A stretch of DNA of 19,657 nucleotides from Balneola sp. (GTDB lineage: Bacteria > Bacteroidota > Rhodothermia > Balneolales > Balneolaceae): NCBI GenBank assembly GCA_002730655.1, contig PCAT01000016.1:2717-22373 (forward strand), read 5' to 3'. Both the position numbers and the translations under genes were made by a program. Below are positions 9,401-17,400 of this stretch, piece by piece; position 1 is the stretch's first letter, and every line of letters starts with the position of its first letter. Below the pieces are notes generated by a model. It did no database searches, was not told the origin of the DNA, and saw only the letters and a program-made list of their open reading frames with translations.

Positions 9401-9561
9401 CCTTAGAACTAGGATCAGGAGCTGAAATTTGGTCTCCACTAGCCAAGGCCGTTATCGGTGGCTTGTTGTTTGGCGCCGTTCTTACCCTTTTTATCACGCC
9501 TGCTATATCGGTTGGATTTAATCAAAGTATTAATTGGGCCAAGCAACTTCGCAAGAAATAA
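6463..9561 (+). CDS. RND efflux permease 2 (MdtC-like partner, Asp-Asn in TM4)
   Basis: A second complete RND permease, 1032 residues, 9 bases downstream of the first and homologous to it throughout. Both start with a cytoplasmic helix, (I)RRPIT-type motif and TM1, and share the NLRVTLFP/NLRLNLYP entry to the periplasmic loop. TM4 reads GLLVDNSIVVTESI: Asp404 is kept but the second relay position is Asn405. TM10 reads GIIVNNGIVLVDY (Asn924, Asn925). A glycine-rich stretch (about 651-665) lies in the second periplasmic loop. In TM9, IFMAAFGA replaces the IPLALTG of permease 1, losing a proline. The tail is short and basic (KQLRKK). Two unlike permeases behind one adaptor recall MdtABC, where MdtB and MdtC form a mixed trimer with unequal roles; by analogy these may assemble together. 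The DN motif also occurs in other RND proteins, so loss of activity should not be assumed. No Shine-Dalgarno and no terminator are seen at its ends. Confidence 0.94.
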   Translation: MKQFSVADSILRRPITVTMITIVITAFGIFSLKNLRVTLFPSINIPVLAISTGYQNVSPEDVNRILVNPIEGAVSAIEGIESLEARVSRGSAFIIMRLQDGTDIRKTELKVREALDNVRNELPNQAREPVIFQFDPENRPIMKLSIDASNRGLDELRNLGVELVEPRLERIDGLASAETQGGLERRIYVDVSPMSLAQYNLSPSNIENALRQNNSQLPIGNVVSDRISYSVRVQSTYDTVEEIANTIVQVADNGVPIRVKDVAEVSDGFTDVTSLVTVNGRNSVSVDIQKSSDANTLDVVNAVKASLDELNEIMPPGVNIQVLSDEGRNIEDSINNLSQSATSALIVVVAVILIFMGGWRISLVVATSIPVSIAASFAAMYFASLTLNILTISALALAIGLLVDNSIVVTESIARKLEEGMSKYDAALKGTNEVIGALLGSTLTTLGVFIPIIMLTGVQASFFREFAFTICFAIGFSFLSSIILVPVISLLALDSTQFSRSNWAFKWISSLEKKYTGVLRWILHHKWIAVVSMISIISATGYLYGTINKEGFPETDTGEIDIDITLPEGSKLVKTMEVLEVFNAKLADMPEVKTRIASIGRSRWTEQTNRGEISVVLVPESEREISSNDFSLRLRRELVAAGTTVRVRVEGGGLSFGRGFSFGGGAIRLSLIGPEIDELVAISGEIEKNLLADPNIISVDNGRTDPTPELHFYADRERVGRLGTNLNTIASNLRTQTLGNQAGFYIDEGREIPIEVRSRREALENRDDLFDVEVFQVGERRVPIVAVGEFIPTEGVDSFQRRDRETVLDVNIRVDGDANEYREKIISFIQSEIVLPEGYRYEFTGGTAESAEGFKQFFFALIAAVLLMFMIMASLFENFRDPFVIWLCIFMAAFGALAFLVLLGDPLSTTAQIGMFMLVGIIVNNGIVLVDYIHLNTKGIAFDPTRGSEYMTQVLEACKRRMRPILLTAITTICSMIPLSLELGSGAEIWSPLAKAVIGGLLFGAVLTLFITPAISVGFNQSINWAKQLRKK

Positions 9562-9588
9562 ATCGTATAAGAGGGTATGAGTCAACAT

Positions 9589-9617
9589 TAGACAATAATC
9601 TTTAGATTTTATATACT
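9589..9617 (+). promoter_or_regulatory. Candidate sigma-70-type promoter for the YtxH gene
   Basis: TAGACA at 9589-9594 (five of six bases of TTGACA) and TATACT at 9612-9617 (five of six of TATAAT) are separated by 17 bases. A start about 7 bases downstream would leave a leader near 12 bases carrying AAAAGGAAAAG, a weak ribosome-binding site. This would uncouple the small gene from the RND operon. The match is good, but vegetative promoters in Bacteroidota-like groups can differ from this consensus. Confidence 0.4.
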
Positions 9618-9635
9618 AAAAGAAAAGGAAAAGTT

Positions 9636-9941
9636 ATGAGTAAAACAGAAAGTTTTTTAACAGGATTGATAACAGGAGCTCTAGCCGGTTCAATAATAGC
9701 ATTACTGTATGCACCAGACACAGGAACAAATATGCGGAAAAAATTAAGCTATCAAGTAAGTCATTATAGAGATGAATTAATAGATCTAATCAGTGAATTA
9801 CAAAAAGAAAAAGACAAACTTATGTCGGAAGCAAAAGAAAAAGGGGAACAAGTAGTCACAGATGCAAAGAAAAAAGCTGATGATCTTATCAAAGAAGCCG
9901 AACACTTGCTAAAATCAATAGACCAAGTACCCAAAGCATAA
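9636..9941 (+). CDS. YtxH-domain small membrane/coiled-coil protein
   Basis: A 101-residue protein of the YtxH type (general stress/gas-vesicle-like small proteins). Residues 7-26 form one Gly/Ala-rich membrane helix (LTGLITGALAGSIIALLYAP), directly followed by the family hallmark LLYAPDTG..MRKKL at 23-37. From about 40 to 98 it is a highly charged, Lys/Glu-rich amphipathic helix predicted to be coiled coil. The role of the family is poorly known. Homologues are membrane-anchored and are often linked to stress or envelope functions, so no reaction is claimed. The ATG is preceded by a purine-rich AAAAGGAAAAG. It sits 74 bases after the RND operon on the same strand, with its own candidate promoter, and is convergent with rpoC. 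Base composition is more A-rich than in the neighbours, which fits its lysine content. Confidence 0.85.
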   Translation: MSKTESFLTGLITGALAGSIIALLYAPDTGTNMRKKLSYQVSHYRDELIDLISELQKEKDKLMSEAKEKGEQVVTDAKKKADDLIKEAEHLLKSIDQVPKA

Positions 9942-9956
9942 TGTTACTCAGCACTT

Positions 9957-9993
9957 ATTTCTGATAATTTATCAATAACATTTCTTCAGAAAT
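9957..9993. repeat. Imperfect nested inverted repeats after the YtxH gene
   Basis: ATTTCTGA (9957-9964) and TCAGAAAT (9986-9993) form an 8-base inverted repeat with a 21-base spacer. Nested within and overlapping it, TGATAATTTATCA (9962-9974) is itself palindromic. Neither is followed by a T-run, so this is not a classic terminator. It could be an mRNA 3'-end stem, a protein-binding site, or chance in AT-rich sequence. Confidence 0.3.
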
Positions 9994-10013
9994 TCAAGCT
10001 TATATATAGTTCA

Positions 10014-10057
10014 TAAAAAAAGCCCCTTCTGTTTATCCAAAAGGGGCTTTAATTTTT
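10014..10057. terminator. Bidirectional rho-independent terminator between the YtxH gene and rpoC
   Basis: AAAGCCCCTT (10019-10028) pairs perfectly with AAGGGGCTTT (10041-10050) around a 12-base loop. Read on the minus strand, the stem is followed by a run of T from the A-run at 10014-10018, which ends the rpoC transcript 37-73 bases after its stop. Read on the plus strand, it is followed by AATTTTT and can stop the YtxH transcript. This closes the ribosomal protein/RNA polymerase operon directly after rpoC, so rpsL/rpsG do not follow here. Confidence 0.9.
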
Positions 10058-10086
10058 AATGCTTACAGAGAGGTATAAGTAAGTAC

Positions 10087-13000
10087 TTATTCTTCACCAG
10101 CGATGGATTCTGTACCCTCACCACCGAGAGCTTCGAATACCTTTGCTACTTCTTCCTCACCTTCTTCCATATCTTTACGAGAGCCAACGATAAGTTCATT
10201 ATAATCTCGTAAACCGGTACCAGCAGGTACTTTATGTCCAACTACCACATTTTCTTTGAGGCCACGTAGATAATCACGCTTTGCCTCAATGGATGCTTGA
10301 GTCAAAACCTTGGTAGTTTCTTGGAAAGATGCTGCTGAAAGCCAACTCTCCGTTGACAATGCAGCACGTGTAATACCAAGAAGAATAGGCTTAGAAATAG
10401 CCGGTTTAGCCTCCAGTACTTCTAGCTCGGCCTTATCTTCTTTGATCAATTGATTGTTGATCTCACGAACTTCACGACGATCTAAAATAGTACCCTTCTT
10501 AATTTCACTTCCACCTTGGTTGCGAACAACAAATTTACCAATTAATTCATCGTTTCGAGTATTAACTTCGAATCGATCTACTTTATCGCCCTCTAGATAC
10601 ATTGTATCACCTGGATCGGTAATCTCAACTTTCTGCATCATAGTACTTACGATAACCTCGATATGCTTATCATTTATTTTTACGCCTTGCAGTCGGTAAA
10701 CTTCCTGAATTTCATTTACCAAATACGATTGTACCGCATATGGGCCCAAGATATTTAGAATATCTTGGGCAGGAATTGTCCCATCTGAGAGTGGCTGTCC
10801 AGCTTTTACAAAATCATTGGATTGCACTAAAATATGTTTACTTAATGAAATTAGATACTTCTTTTCATCCGTACCATCTTTAGAACGTACGATTACTTCT
10901 TGAGAACCTCTTTTACGAGCTCCCATTTCTACAATACCATCAATTTCACTTACTGCGGCTGGTTCACTCGGTGAACGGGCCTCAAATAACTCAGTTACTC
11001 GAGGTAAACCTGCAGTGATATCCTTGGATTTACCAGTAGCTCGAGGAATCTTAGCCAAGATCTGTCCAGCTGCTACTTTCTCACCGTCTTCAACAACAAT
11101 ATGTGTCTCAACAGGGAGTGTGCTTTCACGTAAGCGTTCACTACCACCTTTAACTACCAATGTTGGGACAAGGCTCCTGTCCTTAGAATCTGTAATTACC
11201 TTCTCACGGTGGCCTGTCTGTGCATCGGTATCTTCGGTGAATGTTACACCTTGGATTATGTCTTTGTAGACAACTTCTCCATCAATCTCAGAGAATATTA
11301 AAGCATTGTATGGATCCCACTTGCAAAGCTGAGCTCCCTTTGGTACCATGTCACCCTCTTCAACCATCATTTCACAACCGTATGGCACATTGTAGCTAAT
11401 GAGCATTTTACCTTCTTCATTTATAATTTTAAGCTCTCCAGCACGACTAAGGACTACATTGTGCTCTTCTTCACCATCATTGTATTCAACAACACGGATA
11501 TTTTCGAATTCAATTTTACCATCAAACTTTGCTTTATGCTGAGATTCAGCTTCCAAACGTGACGCCGTACCCCCAACGTGGAAGGTACGTAAGGTTAGCT
11601 GAGTACCAGGTTCACCAATCGATTGAGCTGCAATTACTCCAACCGCTTCACCTTTTTCAACAACAGTGCCTCTTGCTAAATCTCTACCATAGCATTTTGC
11701 ACAAACACCACGTCCTGTTTCACAGGTTAAGACCGAACGGATTTCAACTTCCTCAATAGATGTCTCGGCAATTTTTTTGGCAATAGTTTCGTCGATCATC
11801 TGATTAGCTTCGCATAATAGCTCATCAGAGAGTGGGTCATAGACATCATGCAAAGAAAAGCGACCAATTATTCGATCTTCCAGGCGCTCAATTATATCCT
11901 CATTATCCTTTAGTGCCTGCATTTTAATACCACGTAGAGTCCCGCAGTCATCTTCAGTAATAATTACATCCTGAGATACATCCACAAGACGTCTGGTCAA
12001 GTAACCAGCATCAGCAGTCTTAAGTGCCGTATCCGCAAGTCCTTTTCGTGCACCGTGCGTCGATATAAAGTATTCAAGTACCGTCAAACCTTCTTTAAAA
12101 GAAGAAAGGATTGGGTTCTCGATAACTTCATTCCCCTGCTGCATGGAACTTTTTTGAGGCTTAGCCATAAGACCACGCATACCGCCTAACTGACGAATTT
12201 GTTCCTTCGAACCACGAGCTCCAGAATCTGCCATCATAAAAACCGGATTGAATCCTTCACTGTCGTCTGACAAAGCTTGAAATAGAGTCTCTGATACGCG
12301 GTTAGTGGTACTGGTCCACTTGTCAATTACCTGATTATAACGTTCATTGTCAGTAATGAAACCCATTTCATAACGACCTTGTATGTCCGTCACCTCATCC
12401 TTAGCGGCATTGATCAAGTTAGCTTTTGCGTCTGGAATAATAATATCCTCTAAGCTGAATGAAAGTCCACCTAGAGTAGCATTTTCATATCCGATTCGCT
12501 TCATATCATCCAAAAAAGTCGCGGCTTTAGCCGTTCCCACTCGTGCATGGATTTCACCAATAAGTATCCGTAATTCTTTTTTACCAAGGGTTTTGTTGAT
12601 AAAACCCATCTCCGTTGGAACAATTTCATTAAAGAGAACACGACCTGTAGATGTTTTTACAACTTCAGTTACTTCATTTCCTTGCTCATTGAGATACGTT
12701 ACACGTACATTAATCTTGGTGTGTACTTTTATCTGACCTTGATCAAAAGCAATAATCACTTCTTGTGAGGATGAAAAGGTTTTGCCCTCACCTTGCTGGT
12801 CACTTCTTGGCTTTGTTAAGTAATAAAGACCTAAAATCATATCCTGTGAAGGAACTGCAATTGGTCCACCACTAGCAGGACTTAAGATATTATGAGAGCC
12901 TAGCATCAATATAGAAGCTTCTAAAACCGCATCATGACTCAGTGGCAAGTGAACAGCCATCTGGTCCCCATCGAAGTCAGCATTAAATGCTGTACAAGCC

Positions 13001-14394
13001 AATGGGTGTAGTCTTATTGCCTTTTCTTCAATTAAAACTGGCTGAAAAGCCTGTATTCCCAAGCGGTGAAGGGTTGGTGCCCGATTTAACATTACCGGAT
13101 GTCCATCAATCACATTTTCAAGTACTTCCCATACAACTGCATCGCGTCGATCAACTACCTTCTTAGCACTTTTAACAGTCTTAACAAAACCACGTTCAAT
13201 AAGTCTTCGAATGATAAATGGTTTGTATAATTCAACCGCCATCTCTTTAGGCAGACCACATTCATGCATTTTTAACTCGGGACCAACAACGATTACCGAT
13301 CGTCCAGAATAATCTACGCGTTTACCTAAAAGATTTTGACGGAAACGACCACTTTTACCTTTCAGCATATCGCTAAGGGACTTGAGTGGACGATTGTTGT
13401 TTCGGACTGCGTTTGATTTTCTAGAGTTGTCATAAAGTGAATCAACCGCCTCTTGAAGCATACGCTTTTCATTCCTTAAAATCACATCAGGAGCTTTAAT
13501 ATCGATTAATCGCTTGAGTCGATTGTTTCTGATAATAACCCGACGATATAAATCATTTAGATCAGAAGTAGCAAAACGCCCCCCCTCTAGAGGTACTAAA
13601 GGTCTTAATTCAGGTGGAATAACGGGGATAACTCTCTGAACCATCCATTCTGGGCGGTTTTCAGTGTGTTTCGCTGCTGCTCGAAATGATTCAATGACTT
13701 GAAGTTGCTTTAGTTTTTTCTTCTTACGCATTTGTGAGGTTTCTTCTTTAACCTCTTGACGTAGATTAAATGCCATCTCATCTAGATCTAAATCTGCTAA
13801 CATCGCTTCTAGAGCTTCAGCACCCTCTTTTACAACAAAACGGCTTTCGTCGTCTTCATCAAGATTAAAGTGCTCTTCTGGTAATTGATCAAGTATGTCA
13901 TATTTCTCTTCTTCAGTTATAAAGTCGCCTTTATTGTAACCTAAATCCTTTGCCATGCCGGCATTAGTTATTACGAATGTTTCGTAATACACTATCTTAT
14001 CCAAATTCTTGGAAGAAAGGCCTAATAAATATGCAATTTTGTTAGGGAGGGACTTGAAATACCAAATATGGACAGTAGGTACAGTCAAGGCAATATGACC
14101 CATCCTTTCTCTACGGACTGCTTTTCTAGTTACTTCTACACCGCATCGGTCGCAAATGATACCCTTGTATCTAATTCTCTTATACTTTCCACAGTGACAT
14201 TCATAATCTTTGACAGGACCAAAGATTTTTTCACAAAACAATCCATCCATTTCTGGCTTGAAGGTTCTGTAGTTAATTGTTTCAGGTGTAAGGACTTCCC
14301 CATGCGAGCGTGAAAGAATTGCCTCAGCTGAGGCTAATGATACACCAATACTGTTGAAGTCGTTAGTTACTGCTAATGTCTTTGTTATTGGCAA
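10087..14394 (-). CDS. rpoC: DNA-directed RNA polymerase subunit beta'
   Basis: The beta' subunit, 1435 residues, full length for Bacteroidota-like RpoC. With beta it forms the catalytic cleft of RNA polymerase. Seen in order: the N-terminal zinc-binding module with Cys66, Cys68, Cys81 and Cys84; the RQNLLGKRVDYSGRSVIVVGP region (from about 352); the catalytic NADFDGD with Mg-binding Asp473, Asp475 and Asp477; the trigger-loop part of the second half; and the second zinc site with Cys817, Cys891, Cys898 and Cys901, spaced as in E. coli. QSIGEPGTQLTLRTFH is intact. The start is TTG at 14394-14392. The frame has a TAA stop five codons upstream and no ATG or GTG between. GGAG lies 6 bases before the TTG, which supports this start; an ATT just upstream would be too close to the SD. 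The gene lies 29 bases after rpoB, is cotranscribed with it, and is followed by a strong terminator. Confidence 0.98.
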   Translation of the reverse strand: MPITKTLAVTNDFNSIGVSLASAEAILSRSHGEVLTPETINYRTFKPEMDGLFCEKIFGPVKDYECHCGKYKRIRYKGIICDRCGVEVTRKAVRRERMGHIALTVPTVHIWYFKSLPNKIAYLLGLSSKNLDKIVYYETFVITNAGMAKDLGYNKGDFITEEEKYDILDQLPEEHFNLDEDDESRFVVKEGAEALEAMLADLDLDEMAFNLRQEVKEETSQMRKKKKLKQLQVIESFRAAAKHTENRPEWMVQRVIPVIPPELRPLVPLEGGRFATSDLNDLYRRVIIRNNRLKRLIDIKAPDVILRNEKRMLQEAVDSLYDNSRKSNAVRNNNRPLKSLSDMLKGKSGRFRQNLLGKRVDYSGRSVIVVGPELKMHECGLPKEMAVELYKPFIIRRLIERGFVKTVKSAKKVVDRRDAVVWEVLENVIDGHPVMLNRAPTLHRLGIQAFQPVLIEEKAIRLHPLACTAFNADFDGDQMAVHLPLSHDAVLEASILMLGSHNILSPASGGPIAVPSQDMILGLYYLTKPRSDQQGEGKTFSSSQEVIIAFDQGQIKVHTKINVRVTYLNEQGNEVTEVVKTSTGRVLFNEIVPTEMGFINKTLGKKELRILIGEIHARVGTAKAATFLDDMKRIGYENATLGGLSFSLEDIIIPDAKANLINAAKDEVTDIQGRYEMGFITDNERYNQVIDKWTSTTNRVSETLFQALSDDSEGFNPVFMMADSGARGSKEQIRQLGGMRGLMAKPQKSSMQQGNEVIENPILSSFKEGLTVLEYFISTHGARKGLADTALKTADAGYLTRRLVDVSQDVIITEDDCGTLRGIKMQALKDNEDIIERLEDRIIGRFSLHDVYDPLSDELLCEANQMIDETIAKKIAETSIEEVEIRSVLTCETGRGVCAKCYGRDLARGTVVEKGEAVGVIAAQSIGEPGTQLTLRTFHVGGTASRLEAESQHKAKFDGKIEFENIRVVEYNDGEEEHNVVLSRAGELKIINEEGKMLISYNVPYGCEMMVEEGDMVPKGAQLCKWDPYNALIFSEIDGEVVYKDIIQGVTFTEDTDAQTGHREKVITDSKDRSLVPTLVVKGGSERLRESTLPVETHIVVEDGEKVAAGQILAKIPRATGKSKDITAGLPRVTELFEARSPSEPAAVSEIDGIVEMGARKRGSQEVIVRSKDGTDEKKYLISLSKHILVQSNDFVKAGQPLSDGTIPAQDILNILGPYAVQSYLVNEIQEVYRLQGVKINDKHIEVIVSTMMQKVEITDPGDTMYLEGDKVDRFEVNTRNDELIGKFVVRNQGGSEIKKGTILDRREVREINNQLIKEDKAELEVLEAKPAISKPILLGITRAALSTESWLSAASFQETTKVLTQASIEAKRDYLRGLKENVVVGHKVPAGTGLRDYNELIVGSRKDMEEGEEEVAKVFEALGGEGTESIAGEE

Positions 14395-14400
14395 AATATT

Positions 14401-14406
14401 CTCCGT
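14401..14406 (-). promoter_or_regulatory. Ribosome-binding site of rpoC (supports a TTG start)
   Basis: On the minus strand ACGGAG ends 6 bases before the TTG at 14394-14392. The upstream in-frame TAA (14409-14407) leaves no room for an ATG or GTG, so the SD and the stop together fix TTG as the start. Confidence 0.75.
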
Positions 14407-14423
14407 TTAATAATTAACAGTTT

Positions 14424-17400
14424 TTAGTCTAAATGTATTTCAAGGCCTAGCCCCATAAGCTCACGGAGTAAAACCTTAAAGGATTCTGGCACATCGCCAT
14501 CAGGTAAGTTTTCACCCTTTACGATAGCTTCGTATACTTTTGAGCGACCTTTTACATCATCACTCTTAACCGTTAGCATCTCCTTCAGAATACTTGAGGC
14601 ACCATAAGCATATAATGCCCAAACCTCCATTTCACCCAATCGCTGGCCACCAAACTGTGCTTTACCGCCGAGTGGTTGTTGCGTAATAAGTGAATATGGT
14701 CCGATAGATCTAGAGTGCATCTTATCTTGAACCAAATGATTCAATTTAATCATATAAATGAATCCAACTGTGGTTTGCTGAGAGAATGGTTCTCCACTTC
14801 TACCGTCAAAGAGGGTAACACGCCCGTCTTCTGGAAGATTTGCTTCAATAAGCTTTTCTTTTACATCATCCATTGATGCACCGTCAAAGACGGGGGACGC
14901 AAAGGTAGTACCTAATTTTTTGGCAGCCCACCCTAGAATAGTCTCATAGATTTGACCAAGGTTCATACGAGAGGGTACTCCAAGAGGATTTAAACAAATA
15001 TCTACTGGTGTACCATCCTCCATGAATGGCATATCTTCTACAGGAACAATTTTAGCAACAACCCCTTTGTTACCGTGACGCCCTGCCATCTTATCACCTA
15101 CCTGTAACTTTCGCTTTTTAGCAATATATACTTTGGCTTTCTGAATAATTCCTGGGGGTAGTTCATCTCCTACTTGTATAGCAAAAGTACGTCGTTTTGC
15201 TTCACTGTCAATTTCTCTTCGAAGTTCACGATAATTGTGGAAAAGTAATTTTACATGCTTAACCAATTCTTTATCAGTGGCCCAATCAATGTTTTCATTA
15301 ATGTTTACTGGATCAATTTCTTCGAAAACTGATTTTTTATATTTTTCTCCTTTGGGAATCATTTCCACCTTAGAGTAATCATATACTCCCGGTGAGGTTT
15401 TATCTCTAAGCAATGAATACATTTTGTCTGCCCATTGCTGATTAAGTTCTGATAACTTCTCGACATGACGTTCATTTTCAGCCTCGACTCGCTTTTTCTC
15501 CTCTTTTCTGGAAATTAGCTCATCGCGCTTACGACTAAATAAGCGTGTGTCGATAATAGTCCCTGATACACCAGGAGGTGTTTTTAGAGATGCATCTTTT
15601 ACGTCACCCGCTTTATCACCAAAAATAGCACGGAGCAATTTCTCTTCAGGCGTTGGGTCTGTCTCACCTTTGGGAGTAATTTTACCCACTAAAATATCGC
15701 CAGGGGCTATTTTAGCACCTATACGAATCATTCCTTTCTCATCTAAGTTACGTGTGGCTTCTTCAGATACGTTAGGTATTTCGCGAGTCAGTTCTTCTTC
15801 ACCCCGTTTGGTGTCTCTAACCTGTTGCTCAAATTCAGTAATGTGAATGGAAGTGTAGATGTCTTCTTGAACTATGCGCTCACTGATTACTATGGCATCC
15901 TCAAAGTTGTATCCACGCCAAGGCATAAATGCAACTAAAAGATTTCTACCCAATGCAAGTTCCCCACCGTCTGTTGAACAACCGTCTACAATGGCCTGAT
16001 TTTTCTTAACATGGTCACCAATTTTAACAATTGGTCGCTGATTCGTAGCAGTATCTTGGTTAGTACGAGTAAATTTTTCTAACTGATAACTCTTAATACC
16101 ATTGTCAAAGTAACAATTCTGTTCTAGTTTGTTGCGGTCATATTTCACTCGAACCTCAGTCGCACTTACATATACCACTTCACCATCGGCCTCAGCAGTA
16201 ATTATTGCTCTTGAATCCCTTGCAGCACGATGTTCAAGGCCGGTACCTACCACAGGCGCTTCAGGTCGTAACAAAGGAACAGCTTGACGTTGCATATTCG
16301 AACCCATTAAGGCGCGATTGGCATCATCATGTTCAATAAATGGAATGAGTGCAGCAGCCAATGATGTAATCTGATTAGTTGAAACATCCATGTACTCGAT
16401 TTCATCGATACGAGCTTGAGTATAGTTACCTTCACGCATGCGAGAGAACACTGTTTCATTGACAAAATTGCTGCTTTCATTTAATTCAGCATTTGCCTGA
16501 GCAATTACAGTTTCGTCTTCTTGCTCAGCAGCTAAGTACTCTACATCCTTACTAACTTTTCCGTCTTTGACTTTTCTATACGGTGTTTCTATAAATCCAA
16601 AGTCATTAACTTTCGCGTGTACACAAAGAGATGAGATAAGACCAATATTAGGGCCTTCCGGCGTTTCAATTGGACATAAGCGCCCATAGTGCGTGTAATG
16701 GACATCACGAACTTCAAAACCAGCACGCTCTCGGGTTAAACCACCAGGGCCAAGAGCAGACATTCTTCTTTTATGAGTCAGCTCTGCTAGTGGATTGGTT
16801 TGATCCATAAATTGAGATAGCTGATTGGTGCCAAAAAAGGTATTAATAACGCTAGAGATAGTGCGGGCATTTACTAAATCTTGAGGAGTTAGCTGTTCTG
16901 CGTCTCTTGAGTTCATTCTTTCTTTAATAGTTCTAGCCATACGTGCTAAACCTATGGCGAATTGCTGACCTAGCTGTTCACCCACGGTACGAATACGTCT
17001 ATTACTTAAGTGATCAATATCATCAACCTGAGATTTTAAATCCTTGAGACGGATAACCTCTTTGATGATAGCAACAATATCTTCTTTGGTCAAAAATTGA
17101 ACATCGGTAGAATCTTGATGAAGCCGTTTGTTAAGTCTGTAACGTCCAACCTCACCCAAATCATATTTTTTATCACTAAAGAATAAGCGTTCAAGAATTG
17201 CTCTTGAAGTTTCAGGATCCGGCATCTCTCCTGAACGTATCTGCTTGTACACCTCTCCAAGTGCTGTATGTTCATTATGGGTAGGGTCCTTTCTGAGCGT
17301 GTTCATCATGACAGATCGCTCAGATTCTTCACTCGAAATTTTCTGAATCAATATCTTTTTTAGACCGGATTCTTTAATTAATCCATAGTTATCTTCAGTT

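Noticed and set aside
16750..16850. Possible rifampicin-resistant RpoB
   Set aside because: All main resistance positions (Gln479, Asp482, His492, Ser497) carry the sensitive residues. The N518T-type difference is not, as far as I know, a resistance change.
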